Assembly (NCBI GenBank): GCA_910575445.1
Contig: CAJTFW010000007.1
Coordinates: 157,126 to 221,125 of the forward strand
DNA length: 64,000 nt
From: Lachnospiraceae bacterium
GTDB taxonomy: Bacteria; Bacillota; Clostridia; Lachnospirales; Lachnospiraceae
Reading direction: 5' to 3'
The stretch's first letter is position 1; each line of letters starts with the position of its first letter. The notes below the pieces were generated by a model. That model did not search any database. It saw only the letters and a program-made list of their open reading frames with translations, and was not told where the DNA came from. The translations under genes and the position numbers were made by a program. Positions 43,944 to 53,729 of this stretch are shown piece by piece.

Positions 43944-46900
43944 TTATAGGCGAAATTCGTTGTCTTCTGTAAAATCGTCGTCATTTTTTTTCCAGAAATA
44001 CCATTTCTGACGGCGTTCTCTTCGCTCTTTTTTGCTTCTTCCATATACCAGAAGATAGAAAACTGGCATCAGAACCAGAATCAAAAGCGTCGATGCCACC
44101 AGTCCTCCGATAATGATAATCGCCATACCAGACATCATCTCTGTACCACTTCCAAGCCCAAGCGCCATCGGAATCATAGAGATAACCGTGGTAAGCGTTG
44201 TCATCAGAATCGGACGAAGCCTGGTCTGTCCGCTTCGTACCAGCGCATCTTCTACTGGCATTCGCATCCGCAACTCATTGACACCATCCACATAGAGAAT
44301 ACCATTGTTTACCACGATACCTACAAGCATCAAAATTCCCATAAGAGATGTCATGCTGATGGCCTGGCCTGTGATATACAAAAGTCCAAAGGAGCCAATC
44401 AAACTAAATGGAATACTTAACATCACCATCAGAGAATATTTCGGTGACTCAAACTGCATCGCCATCACCAAAAATACCAAAAACATCGCAGCAGCAATCG
44501 CAAGGCCAAGAGAGGTAAAGGACTCTATCATCATCTCGTCCATACTGTTCTGTGCAATCTCTACGGTATTGGCAAAGTTCATATTCTCTGCGCGTTCTTC
44601 TAGTTCTTCCTGAATCGTGCTCAGATTCTCAGACAGACAGGTTGCATTGATGGTCAAGGTATATTTGCCATCGGTCTTCATAATCGTCTGTTGTGAATCT
44701 GTATATTCCAAAGAGGCCATCTCAGAGAGTGGGACACCGCCTACCGATGCGCCCAAAAGCCGACTTGCATTGTCATAGGTCCCTTCCGGGAATTCGAGAT
44801 AGACGCTGTATTCTTCTCCGTTAGAAGTAATTGTCATCGCCTCGGTTCCGCTAATCATACTGTAGAGCGCGCCTGCGACCTGTGCAGGCGTCATACCATG
44901 GCTCATAGCATCTAGTGGGTCTACAACCACACGAATCTGCGTAGCGGTCTCTCCAGCGCTGTTAGACACATTCAATACGCCTGGTATCGTCCATGCTTCT
45001 TCCTCCACCATCGAGACAGCTTCCTTGATATCATCTAAGTCTGTGGAATTTAGCGTAAGTGAAGCTCCGGCACCTGTCGTCATCATCGCAGAAGTCTGGC
45101 TGCTGACTTCAATCGTAAGCTGCATATCTACAATATCACTGGTCTTAGCTATCCACTCATCTGCAACCTCCTGGCTTGACAGCTTTCTGTCATCCTTTAG
45201 ATTGACAGAGATAGAGGCAGAGCCCTTCTGCGCCGTCAATGTATAATTTTCAACGTCCTCATGAGAAGCAACCATATCTTCTAGGCGCTGCATCCTCTCA
45301 TCCACTTCTGTTACTTTGGTACCAGAACGAAACGTTGCACTGATGCTGACCATGCCTTCATCTATCGTAGGCATCAGCTCCGTCTCCATAAAACTTGCCA
45401 ACACAAACGACAATACCAGAAGAATCACCGAGAACAGAACGCATGTTTTCTTTTTATGAAGCAGCTTTCTCTCAAACCAGTCATATCCCTCTTTCATTCC
45501 ATCCAAAAGGCCATTAATCTTCAGCTCTTTTTTCTCATTTGGCTTAAAGAGATGGAAGAACAGCGGCACCAACGTCATCGCAGAGATAAGCGACGCCAGC
45601 ATTGCAAAGATAATTGTATAGCCAAGCTGTCCGAATATCTGCCCGCTTAGACCCTTCTGTAAGCAAAGTGGAAGGTATACAACGACCGTCGTAATCGTGG
45701 ATGCAATAATCGAGCCCACAACGCCACGTGCGCCCTGCAGGGCAGCCTCTTTAAAGTCCGGCATCCGGTCTTTAGCCCGAAAGCAGCTCTCAAGCACGAC
45801 AATCGAGCTGTCCACCATCATACCAATCGCAATCACCAAAGCACCTAGTGTAATCATATTAAGTGAAAATCCAGCCACTGCCATCACAATAATTGTGACA
45901 AGCAAAGAGATAGGCATCGAGCTTCCGACGATCAGGCTGGCTTTCCAGTCTCCAAAGAATATAAAGAGAATAATCATCGACAGAATAACGCCCATAGCCA
46001 AGGTACTTGCTACAGAGCCCACTGCCTCCAAAATCTGCTCCGACATATCCATCGAGATATCCATCATCAGCTGGCTGTTTTCTTCTGCCATGCGGTTCAT
46101 CACTTTTTTGACATCATTTACCATACCAAGCGTACTGGCGGTCTGGTTCTTAGTCACAGATACTGTGATGGTATCTTCTCCATTGAAGCGGCTGATGCTG
46201 TCTGCATCTTTTTGTGACCAGCCAACCTCTGCAATATCTGAGAGCTGAATCATACTTCCTACAGAAGTAAACAGAGGAATCCTCTGAAGCTCCTGCACTG
46301 TCTGGTTGTTGGCTGTACTGATGGCACTGATGGACTGACTTCCCTGTTCTAGAGAGCCAAGCGGAATCGTAAAGTCTGTAGCAGCTATTGACTGCGCCAC
46401 CTGGCTCATACTCATTCCATACTGATTCAGTGCTTCTTCATCCAAAAGCACCCGAATATAGTTCTCGCGTCCACCGCTTAGCTCCACATCTGCCACGGTA
46501 CTAATCGCCTCAAGCTCAGGAACAATCGTATCCTTAACCAGGGAATAGGCGTCGCTTCCATCTGTGGTGCTGACCGAATACATAATGCTTGGCATCGCGT
46601 TAATATCCATCTGAATAACCATTGGTTCCTGACATTCTTCTGGCAAAGATGCTGCTGTAATGTCAAGTGCTGCCCGAAGGTCTAGATAAGCATCATTGGT
46701 ATCTACGCTGTAGTCATATTGCAGCATCACCATTGACACATTTTCCTGAGAGTATGACATTACCGTATCCACACCGCTTAAGCTTGCGACCTGGCCTTCT
46801 ATCTCTCCGCTGACTAGCGTCTCTATCGACTCTGGGTCTGCACCTGGATAGACAGTCATTACCATCATAATCGGCATATCCATATCCGGCATAAGCTCTA

Positions 46901-47000
46901 GTCTTAGAGACATTAGAGAAGAAAATCCAAAGACAACTAAGGCTAGGACAAGCAGCAGTGTGGAGACAGGTCTTTTTAACGACAGTCTCGTCAAATTCAT
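43944..47000 (-). CDS. RND-family efflux permease (HAE1/AcrB-like)
   Basis: 1018 residues with the RND plan: helix 1 at residues 12-32, a large outer loop, helices 2-6 (SVASTLAMGVILSMIILFIFFGDW...), second outer loop and the last helix block (LAIAAAMFLVFLVMAMQF...). The GALVIAIGMMVDSSIVVLE segment holds the helix-4 aspartate needed for proton relay. Exports drugs, lipids or similar. It starts one base after its membrane-fusion partner. RND pumps in a Gram-positive cell have no outer-membrane channel, so they probably act across the single membrane and wall. Confidence 0.92.
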   Translation of the reverse strand: MNLTRLSLKRPVSTLLLVLALVVFGFSSLMSLRLELMPDMDMPIMMVMTVYPGADPESIETLVSGEIEGQVASLSGVDTVMSYSQENVSMVMLQYDYSVDTNDAYLDLRAALDITAASLPEECQEPMVIQMDINAMPSIMYSVSTTDGSDAYSLVKDTIVPELEAISTVADVELSGGRENYIRVLLDEEALNQYGMSMSQVAQSIAATDFTIPLGSLEQGSQSISAISTANNQTVQELQRIPLFTSVGSMIQLSDIAEVGWSQKDADSISRFNGEDTITVSVTKNQTASTLGMVNDVKKVMNRMAEENSQLMMDISMDMSEQILEAVGSVASTLAMGVILSMIILFIFFGDWKASLIVGSSMPISLLVTIIVMAVAGFSLNMITLGALVIAIGMMVDSSIVVLESCFRAKDRMPDFKEAALQGARGVVGSIIASTITTVVVYLPLCLQKGLSGQIFGQLGYTIIFAMLASLISAMTLVPLFFHLFKPNEKKELKINGLLDGMKEGYDWFERKLLHKKKTCVLFSVILLVLSFVLASFMETELMPTIDEGMVSISATFRSGTKVTEVDERMQRLEDMVASHEDVENYTLTAQKGSASISVNLKDDRKLSSQEVADEWIAKTSDIVDMQLTIEVSSQTSAMMTTGAGASLTLNSTDLDDIKEAVSMVEEEAWTIPGVLNVSNSAGETATQIRVVVDPLDAMSHGMTPAQVAGALYSMISGTEAMTITSNGEEYSVYLEFPEGTYDNASRLLGASVGGVPLSEMASLEYTDSQQTIMKTDGKYTLTINATCLSENLSTIQEELEERAENMNFANTVEIAQNSMDEMMIESFTSLGLAIAAAMFLVFLVMAMQFESPKYSLMVMLSIPFSLIGSFGLLYITGQAISMTSLMGILMLVGIVVNNGILYVDGVNELRMRMPVEDALVRSGQTRLRPILMTTLTTVISMIPMALGLGSGTEMMSGMAIIIIGGLVASTLLILVLMPVFYLLVYGRSKKERRERRQKWYFWKKNDDDFTEDNEFRL

Positions 47001-47001
47001 A

Positions 47002-48654
47002 TTATGTCTCCTCCTCTGTCTGCTCGGATTCTTCAGATTCTTCGCTATCTTCTGGCTCCTCTACACTTTCTTCTTCAGGAGCTATTGGAGCATTTTCTTC
47101 TCCGTCTATGGATACAATATCGACCTCAACTCCATTTCTTAGCTTGGAAGACCAGTTGCTAATTACTTGACTGTCCGCTGTAATTCCTTCCTCAATCACA
47201 GCCTCGGTATCGTTCATCAAGCCAACCGTTACATCGACTTTTGCAACCTGCCCATTTTCCACACAATATATATAGGCATTGCCTGCTGAGAAATAGATAG
47301 TATCATAAGGTACAATCAGTTTCCCATCTTCTTTCTGTGTGGTCGCATAGACCTTTACAGACACGCCATTGGGAAGCGCTGACGCACCGCCGCTTACTGA
47401 AGCCTTTACCTGAAAAAGCTTGGTCTGTGGATTGGCCATCGTGCCAATCTCAGTCAACACACCATCATACTCCTCGCCCTCGCGCTCAATCCTTATATGG
47501 TCTCCTACATTAAATGCATTTTTTGCTTTCTCTGCCACATGGAATGTGACCGTCATTGATTCTTTGTTGGATATTATGTAGGCCGGGTTGCCAGCTGCTG
47601 CCATTCCGTTCTTTTCCACACTTACCGACTCCACAACTCCGCTAATCGGAGAAGTCACGGTACAGAAATCCAACTGCATCTGTGCAGAATCAATCCCTAT
47701 CGAAGCCATCTGAAGCTGTGCAGCGCTGACAGCATCACTCTCAGGGTATATCTCATTTTGTGTAATAGAATATGCCTGTTCTGCCATCGCCAGATTATCA
47801 TTGATGGTCTCTCTGCCATCTTCTGCACTGTCAATTCCTGATTTAATCTGTGTCTTGGTGGCATTAATGGAATCAATCTGTGTCTGAATCTGACCAATCT
47901 GCGCCTGGGCCTGAGATAACTGTAGTTTGGTAGAGTCAATCGCACCATTTTGAACTGCGATTTTCTCAGATACGGCAGCAATCGAAGCGGTAATCTCCAA
48001 GGCTTCTGGTGACTCTTTATCTTCGATACTATTTAACTGGTCATTTAAGCTTTGAAGCTCTGTATTCATATTTTGAAGCTCTGCGCTCTGTGCCACCATC
48101 AGCTCATTGAGCTGGTCAATACCAGCCTGTGCCTGCTTCTTGGCAGCCGAGAGATTGCCCCCGACATCGCGAAGGTCTCCTAATGTGTCTTCTAACTCAT
48201 CAATCTTATCATCGGTATCATAGAGACTGTCCCGAAGCTGCCGAATCTGTTCTTCTGTCTGATAGTTCTGAAGGTCTCTGGCTCCACTATTCTGTGCTGT
48301 CACACCAGCCTGGGCAGATTCATAAGAAGCTCTTGCATTCGCCATCTGAAGCTGCGCTGCTTCATCGTCAATCTTAAACAGTACATCTCCTTCCTTTACG
48401 ATATCTCCCACCTCAAAAAAGGTCTCTGTCACAGTCCCGGATGTCTTTGGCATCACATAGACCTGTTCCTGTGGAGCAACCGTCCCTATATAAGCTGTAT
48501 CCACCGAAAGCATACCAACTCTTGGTGTCTGTACTTCAACAGCAACTCTCTCTGCTTCTGCTTCTGCTTCTACTTCTTCTGTCTTCTGACATGCTATCAC
48601 AGACATACTAAGAATAAAAGCAAGACAAAGGGCTGTCAGTCTTTTCCCGTTCAT
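47002..48654 (-). CDS. Membrane-fusion (HlyD/RND adaptor) lipoprotein
   Basis: 550 residues. Signal peptide ends in SMSVIACQK, so Cys22 is likely lipidated. After a biotinyl-lipoyl-like half (MPKTSGTVTETFFEVGDIVKEGDVLFKI) comes an unusually long coiled coil (about residues 110-300), then the second half motif (PISGVVESVSVEKNG) and beta-barrel domains. The end is a very acidic tail (residues about 520-550, rich in Glu/Ser), probably facing the wall. Partner of the RND permease; function as efflux adaptor. Confidence 0.9.
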   Translation of the reverse strand: MNGKRLTALCLAFILSMSVIACQKTEEVEAEAEAERVAVEVQTPRVGMLSVDTAYIGTVAPQEQVYVMPKTSGTVTETFFEVGDIVKEGDVLFKIDDEAAQLQMANARASYESAQAGVTAQNSGARDLQNYQTEEQIRQLRDSLYDTDDKIDELEDTLGDLRDVGGNLSAAKKQAQAGIDQLNELMVAQSAELQNMNTELQSLNDQLNSIEDKESPEALEITASIAAVSEKIAVQNGAIDSTKLQLSQAQAQIGQIQTQIDSINATKTQIKSGIDSAEDGRETINDNLAMAEQAYSITQNEIYPESDAVSAAQLQMASIGIDSAQMQLDFCTVTSPISGVVESVSVEKNGMAAAGNPAYIISNKESMTVTFHVAEKAKNAFNVGDHIRIEREGEEYDGVLTEIGTMANPQTKLFQVKASVSGGASALPNGVSVKVYATTQKEDGKLIVPYDTIYFSAGNAYIYCVENGQVAKVDVTVGLMNDTEAVIEEGITADSQVISNWSSKLRNGVEVDIVSIDGEENAPIAPEEESVEEPEDSEESEESEQTEEET

Positions 48655-48735
48655 ACATTATCCTCCTCATTTTCTATTTTCAGTCTCGTACAGATTATGC
48701 CATCAATTTAAACAGAATATAAATTTCTTATTCTT

Positions 48736-48762
48736 TTCACCTGAACTTCACAATCTGTTCAC
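48736..48762 (+). promoter_or_regulatory. Three direct TTCAC repeats, 11-bp period (probable response-regulator site)
   Basis: TTCAC occurs at 48736, 48747 and 48758, exactly 11 bp apart, one turn of helix, in the gap between the divergent efflux operon and the two-component system. OmpR/PhoB-type regulators bind such direct repeats, so this is the likely site for the regulator encoded at 48841. Confidence 0.6.
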
Positions 48763-48840
48763 AAACATTCTATATGATAAGTGACAGAAAATAAATACAA
48801 ATTTATATCTATCAGAAAAAATAAAGATTGAGGTGTTCTT

Positions 48841-49515
48841 ATGTTCCATATTTTAGTAGTTGAAGATGACCAGGCATTAAATAAATTAATCTGTAGAGTT
48901 CTCGCCAAAAATGGCTATGAGACCTATGCTGCCTTTAACGGAGAAGAAGCGCTTCGGATGTTAGACCAGACCTATATTGATTTAATTATTACGGATTTGA
49001 TGATGCCGCAGATGGATGGCTTTGATTTAACAAAAGAACTAAGAGAGAGCGGTTACCAGCTTCCTATACTGGTAGTTACTGCAAAAGATACTTTCCCAGA
49101 TAAGCTAAAAGGCTTTAAGCTTGGCATTGATGATTATATGGTCAAGCCTATTGATGTCAATGAATTGCAGCTTCGCGTTGAGGCACTTTTGCGTCGTGCC
49201 AAGATTATCTTTGAGAAAAAATTAGAATTTGCGCATGTCTGCCTAGATTATATCAATCTGACCGTGACCATCGATGAGAAATCTCAGGTGCTTCCCCAGA
49301 AGGAATTTCAGCTTCTCTATAAGCTGTTGTCTTTCCCCAATCATACCTTTACACGCCAGCAGATTATGGACGAACTTTGGGGGTATGATTCAGAGACCGA
49401 TGTGCGCACCGTAGATGTACATATCAACAGGCTTCGGGACCGCTTCCGGGAGATTCCATATTTTCAGATATTGACGGTACGGGGCTTAGGCTATAAAGGA
49501 ATGATTGAGAAATGA
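48841..49515 (+). CDS. OmpR-family response regulator
   Basis: 224 residues. Receiver: EDDQ pocket, phospho-acceptor in LIITDLMMPQMDG, lysine in MVKPID. C-terminal winged helix: LPQKEFQLLYKLLSFPNHTFTRQQIMDELWGYDSETDVRTVDVHINRLR. Overlaps the kinase by four bases (ATGA). Divergent to the RND efflux genes, which it probably controls, plus itself. Confidence 0.93.
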   Translation: MFHILVVEDDQALNKLICRVLAKNGYETYAAFNGEEALRMLDQTYIDLIITDLMMPQMDGFDLTKELRESGYQLPILVVTAKDTFPDKLKGFKLGIDDYMVKPIDVNELQLRVEALLRRAKIIFEKKLEFAHVCLDYINLTVTIDEKSQVLPQKEFQLLYKLLSFPNHTFTRQQIMDELWGYDSETDVRTVDVHINRLRDRFREIPYFQILTVRGLGYKGMIEK

Positions 49516-50564
49516 AAAAACATTTTTATTCCATCTGGTTTAAGATTGTACTGGCCTTTTTCTGGGTGATAGTAATTACCTGTGCGACCGTTGGGATATG
49601 TATGCATCTTTTTATGCAGTTTAATCTGTGGCGCTTTATGTCCTTTCCACTGACCAGTGTTCATTTTATTATTCTTCTGGCACTGATTAGTATTCTCTTT
49701 GGCTCTCTCGTTAGTATGCTGGCTTTGCACCATGTGTTAAATCCCATTATGGAGCTCTCCAAAGCAATGCAAAAAGTGGCCAAAGGTGATTACAGTGTAC
49801 GGTTAGATACCTCTAACCCCCATATAAAAGATGAAATCCATGACCTTCGGCTTAGTTTTAACCAGATGGTACAGGAGTTGTCAAGTACAGAGACGCTGCA
49901 CTCTGACTTTATCTCCAACGTATCTCATGAATTTAAGACCCCGCTTGCCGCCATCAGCGGCTATGCTACTCTTTTGCAGGATGATACGCTGACCATAGAA
50001 GACCGCAATGAATATATCAATATCATTATCCAGAGTACCAAAGAACTCTCCCAGATGTCCGGCAATGTCCTTCAGTTGTCCCGTCTGGAAAATCAGACCA
50101 TTATCACAGAAAAAGAGCCTTTTCGGGTGGATGAGCAGATTCGCCGATGCATCCTTCGTATGGAGCCTATCTGGTCTGCAAAATCTCTCAATATCTACCC
50201 GGAGCTTCCCCAGATTACTTGGAATGGAAATATGGAGCTGACGGCACATATCTGGAACAATCTTCTGGACAACGCTATCAAATTCACACCCCAGGGCGGC
50301 GAAATCAATATCACTGCGTGCCAGGAAGGTGCTTATCTGTCTGTTATCTTCCAGGATTCCGGCCCTGGTATGCCACCAGAGATACAAAAACATATCTTTG
50401 ATAAATTTTATCAGGGAGATTCTTCGCACGAAAAAAAGGGCAATGGTCTTGGACTTGCCTTAGTCCATAAAATCATTACCCTTTACAAAGGCTTTATTCA
50501 GGTAGAAAGCACTCCTGACCTTGGCAGCAGTTTTAAAGTTCTGCTTCCAATGGAGTCTCTTTAG
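49512..50564 (+). CDS. Sensor histidine kinase
   Basis: 350 residues: two membrane helices (about 9-33 and 46-70) with little extracellular loop, HAMP (ELSKAMQKVAKGDYSVRL), HisKA with SNVSHEFKTPLAAISG, HATPase with NLLDNAIKFT, DSGPGMP and GNGLGLAL. The short outer loop suggests sensing in or near the membrane, as for cell-envelope stress kinases. Its last 32 bases overlap the end of the convergent glgB. Confidence 0.92.
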   Translation: MKKHFYSIWFKIVLAFFWVIVITCATVGICMHLFMQFNLWRFMSFPLTSVHFIILLALISILFGSLVSMLALHHVLNPIMELSKAMQKVAKGDYSVRLDTSNPHIKDEIHDLRLSFNQMVQELSSTETLHSDFISNVSHEFKTPLAAISGYATLLQDDTLTIEDRNEYINIIIQSTKELSQMSGNVLQLSRLENQTIITEKEPFRVDEQIRRCILRMEPIWSAKSLNIYPELPQITWNGNMELTAHIWNNLLDNAIKFTPQGGEINITACQEGAYLSVIFQDSGPGMPPEIQKHIFDKFYQGDSSHEKKGNGLGLALVHKIITLYKGFIQVESTPDLGSSFKVLLPMESL

Positions 50565-52380
50565 GTGTTGGTGTCAACACTTTTTTCACTTTAAACAGAC
50601 GAGCACACAGAGGCGGCAAATCCACAACCAGGGTATGCGGCCTTTCTTTATGTGGCTTCTCTTCCACATGCCAGTTCTTATCGGTCTGTTTGGTCTGGCC
50701 TCCATATATTTCCCAATCTGTATGCAAAAGTTCTTCAAGCTCATATAGCATCGGAATTCCCACAGAAAAATCTTTCCAGAACTGGTCTGAGAGATTCATC
50801 ACCATCAAAATCGTCTCGCCGGATGCCCTTCTCTCATATGCATAGGTTACATAATCTGACGCATCCACCTCCAGCCATTCAAAGCAATCCGAATTGTACT
50901 CTCCATCATACAGTGCCGGCTCATTTAGGTACAGTGTCGATATCTTCTGATAAAAATGATGAAACGCATCATGTATAGGATACTCTAAAAGATTCCAGTC
51001 CTGCTCCCGATTCTCATCCCACTCTCTAAACTGTCCAAATTCATTGCCCATAAAGTTCAGCTTCTTCCCAGGATGTGTATAGAGATAAGTATAGAAGACT
51101 TTAGCCTGTGGAAATTTAAACTCATAATCGCCCCACATCTTCTGCAATATCGTCGCCTTTCCATGCACCACCTCATCATGCGAGAAGGGAAGCAAGAATA
51201 AATCACTGTAAAAATACATCATGGAAAAGCTTAGATTGTGATAGTCATAAGGCCGATACACAGGGGCTGTCTGAAAGAAGCGCAAAGTATCATTCATAAA
51301 GCCCATATCCCATTTATAGTCAAATCCCAGTCCATCGTACTCCGTAGGCGCTGTCACTTTCGGAAAATCTGTAGAGTCTTCTGCCATCAATATCGCAGAA
51401 GGATGCCTCTTGTGAAGCCCTGCATTCATATTTCGCAGAAACTCCACTGCCTTCTCATTCACACCCCGGTTAGGGTCTCCATGCCAGTAGATAGCACGAC
51501 TAATCGCATCCATCCGAATCCCGTCCATATGGAATTCACTTAGCCAGTAATCCGCTGCCGACTGCAAAAAGCTTCTGACCTCCCCCCTGCTGTGCATAAA
51601 GTTCATCGTCCCCCACTCACTGTATGCGGTATCAGGATGTGGAAATTCATAGAGAGGTGTTCCGTCAAAATTCAAAAGCCCATAGTCATCTGTCGCAAAA
51701 TGAATCGGTACAAAATCCATAATCACACCAATCTCATTCTGATGGCAAAGGTCCACCAGTTTCTTTAACTGCTTAGGGCTTCCATATCTAGAAGTCGGTG
51801 CAAAAAATCCTGTATTCTGATACCCCCACGAACAATCCGCCGGATGCTCTGACAGTGGTAAAAACTCAATAAAATTAAATCCCATCTTCTTTAGATAGGG
51901 AATCAGCTGTTCTGCCAGCTCCTCATAATTATACCAGGAGCCATTCTCTTTTTTCTTCCAGGAGCCTGCATGTACTTCGTAAATATTCATTGGACGGTTA
52001 TAATTCTTATCTCTTTTTTTCATCCATTCCCTGTCCCGAAACGTGTAGGTTCTGTCAGCTACCCTAGAGGCAAACCCAGGCCGAAGCTCCATCCACATCC
52101 CATATGGGTCACAATGCATTACACTTCTTCCCTGCATATCAGTAATCCGATACTTATAATACATCCCCGTCTCCACATTGGGAATCCTGCATACAAACAC
52201 TCCTGGGTCACTCCCTTTTTCTACCTCCCAGAACTCCCAGTTGTTAAAATCCCCCTGTAATTCCACCTTCTTAGCTTTTGGTGCATAGATGCGAAATACT
52301 GCCCCATTTCTCTCTATATGCACCCCAAAATACTCATATGCATCAAAACTGTTGCCTTCCAAAAACTTCTGAAATTCCAT
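50533..52380 (-). CDS. glgB: 1,4-alpha-glucan branching enzyme
   Basis: 615 residues: CBM48 domain (EYFGVHIERNGAVFRIYAPKAKKVELQGDFNNWE), catalytic GH13 barrel with nucleophile in GIRMDAISRAIY and acid in LMAEDSTDFPKV, C-terminal all-beta domain. Makes alpha-1,6 branches in glycogen. The ATG at 52380 has GGGGGG upstream. The C-terminal 10 codons overlap the histidine kinase gene on the other strand. Promoter at 52423-52451. Confidence 0.94.
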   Translation of the reverse strand: MEFQKFLEGNSFDAYEYFGVHIERNGAVFRIYAPKAKKVELQGDFNNWEFWEVEKGSDPGVFVCRIPNVETGMYYKYRITDMQGRSVMHCDPYGMWMELRPGFASRVADRTYTFRDREWMKKRDKNYNRPMNIYEVHAGSWKKKENGSWYNYEELAEQLIPYLKKMGFNFIEFLPLSEHPADCSWGYQNTGFFAPTSRYGSPKQLKKLVDLCHQNEIGVIMDFVPIHFATDDYGLLNFDGTPLYEFPHPDTAYSEWGTMNFMHSRGEVRSFLQSAADYWLSEFHMDGIRMDAISRAIYWHGDPNRGVNEKAVEFLRNMNAGLHKRHPSAILMAEDSTDFPKVTAPTEYDGLGFDYKWDMGFMNDTLRFFQTAPVYRPYDYHNLSFSMMYFYSDLFLLPFSHDEVVHGKATILQKMWGDYEFKFPQAKVFYTYLYTHPGKKLNFMGNEFGQFREWDENREQDWNLLEYPIHDAFHHFYQKISTLYLNEPALYDGEYNSDCFEWLEVDASDYVTYAYERRASGETILMVMNLSDQFWKDFSVGIPMLYELEELLHTDWEIYGGQTKQTDKNWHVEEKPHKERPHTLVVDLPPLCARLFKVKKVLTPTPKETPLEAEL

Positions 52381-52422
52381 CTGAAATCCCCCCTTCTGTC
52401 GAATAAACATCTATTTCCTTTT

Positions 52423-52451
52423 ATCTTACCCAATTTTTATAAAATATGCAA
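52423..52451 (-). promoter_or_regulatory. Promoter of glgB
   Basis: Minus strand TTGCAT (52446-52451), 17-bp spacer, TAAGAT (52423-52428). An operator-like palindrome lies 15 bp upstream of the -35. Confidence 0.6.
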
Positions 52452-52465
52452 TACTCCAGGTTTAA

Positions 52466-52486
52466 AAAATGAACGTTGGCCATTTT
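52466..52486. promoter_or_regulatory. Operator-like 21-bp palindrome, site 2
   Basis: AAAATGAACGTTGG then CCATTTT; the reverse complement matches the site at 57801-57821 in 20 of 21 bases. Lies between the Gx transporter stop and the glgB promoter. TetR-type palindromes look like this, but no TetR gene is in the window. Confidence 0.5.
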
Positions 52487-52989
52487 TATTTCTTTATCTT
52501 TACCCGCTTTAAAACTTCCACACTAATCACGCCAATCAGCGTCCCTGTAATCACTCCAGCCACCAGAAGCACCGGCCCATAATAATACAAAAGTCCACTT
52601 GTCTCAAGCACAAAGACCGCTACCAAAAGCTGTCCTGTATTGTGCATCACGCCACCAACCACGCTTACCCCAACCACTCCAAATTTTCCACTTCTCTTAA
52701 CCAGACACATCCCCATAAAACTGACCAGAGCTCCCGCCAGGCTAAATAAAATCATCGACAGATTTCCAAACAAAAACCCCGAAAGCACAATCCGCATCCC
52801 ATTTACCAAAAGTGCTTCCAAAGGCCCCAACATATAGAGTGTCCACACAATTACCATATTTGCAAGCCCTAGTTTCACTCCCGGAATTCCCAGAGGAATC
52901 GGCACCAAAAGTTCAATATAGCTTGCTATCAATCCCACTGCCGTCAAAAACCCAAGTCTTGCAATCCGCTCTGTCTTCTTCCCCTTCAC
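52486..52989 (-). CDS. Gx transporter family membrane protein (HepS1-like)
   Basis: 167 residues, about five membrane helices, with LVPIPLGIPGVKLGLANMVIVW and GVMHNTGQLLVA typical of the family labelled heptaprenyl diphosphate synthase component I or Gx transporter (ECF-like S component). The ATG of the longer frame (53040) lies inside the terD terminator; GGGAGGAG eight bases before GTG at 52989 shows the real start. Substrate unknown; an NusG-like partner often found with it is absent. Confidence 0.82.
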   Translation of the reverse strand: MKGKKTERIARLGFLTAVGLIASYIELLVPIPLGIPGVKLGLANMVIVWTLYMLGPLEALLVNGMRIVLSGFLFGNLSMILFSLAGALVSFMGMCLVKRSGKFGVVGVSVVGGVMHNTGQLLVAVFVLETSGLLYYYGPVLLVAGVITGTLIGVISVEVLKRVKIKK

Positions 52990-53020
52990 CTTATCTGCTC
53001 CTCCCTCACTATCTAGAAAA

Positions 53021-53060
53021 GGGATTGCTGCAACATCCAACCTTGCAGCAATCCCTTTTT
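53021..53060. terminator. Bidirectional terminator after terD
   Basis: GGGATTGCTGCAA (53021-53033) pairs with TTGCAGCAATCCC (53043-53055), 13 bp perfect, flanked by AAAA on one side and TTTTT on the other. Confidence 0.88.
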
Positions 53061-53070
53061 GTTCTCTCTT

Positions 53071-53676
53071 CTACTTACGGCCAGCTCTCCAGTTAAGCCC
53101 CCAATGAAATGCTTCGTCCAAATCCCTGTGCCCCTGATAAAACTGCACAATCTTCTCCACACTAAACGTCTCATCATTGACATTTTCAAGAAGTGCCAGT
53201 CCACACATTCCAAGAGAAGAATTAAATTCATCCATCTTTACAATCAAGTCTTCTGCTCCTGGATATTTTAAAGTGACAACCGCATCTGCCTGCTGCCAAT
53301 TTGCAACGCCTTCATAGATAAATGTATATACCAGAATTCTCTTAATATTTTTAATCTCATTGCCATTAATCCGAAGGTTCTCACCAGCTACTGCTGCACC
53401 TGTTCTGTCATCTCCATCTAATGCAATAAACGGTGGATGATTCAGTGTTCCAAATGCATTGCCAAGCGCCTGTACCGCACCTTTACTTCCATCCTTTAGT
53501 TCAAACAGACATCCTAAGTCTAAGTCAATCCCCTCTGACCCCGAAAAAAGATTTGCAAAAAACCCCTTCTTCTGTGGCTTTGCATTCCAGTTCAGATTCA
53601 CCAGAATCTCTCCAAGTCCTGTAGGAGAACTCTTTTTCAGACTTACTTTTTGTCCCTTTTGCAAATTAATTGCCAT
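53071..53676 (-). CDS. TerD-family protein
   Basis: 201 residues of the TerD/CABP1 fold: GIDLDLGCLFELKDG and ALDGDDRTG carry the Ca2+-binding aspartates. TerD proteins are linked to tellurite resistance, phage inhibition and envelope stress; the other ter genes are not present, so this is a solitary member. A ribosome site AGGAGG precedes the ATG. Confidence 0.9.
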   Translation of the reverse strand: MAINLQKGQKVSLKKSSPTGLGEILVNLNWNAKPQKKGFFANLFSGSEGIDLDLGCLFELKDGSKGAVQALGNAFGTLNHPPFIALDGDDRTGAAVAGENLRINGNEIKNIKRILVYTFIYEGVANWQQADAVVTLKYPGAEDLIVKMDEFNSSLGMCGLALLENVNDETFSVEKIVQFYQGHRDLDEAFHWGLNWRAGRK

Positions 53677-53729
53677 CTTTCATATACCTCCTCGCATTGA
53701 GTTTCATCAAGTTCCATCCTGCTTCTGTT

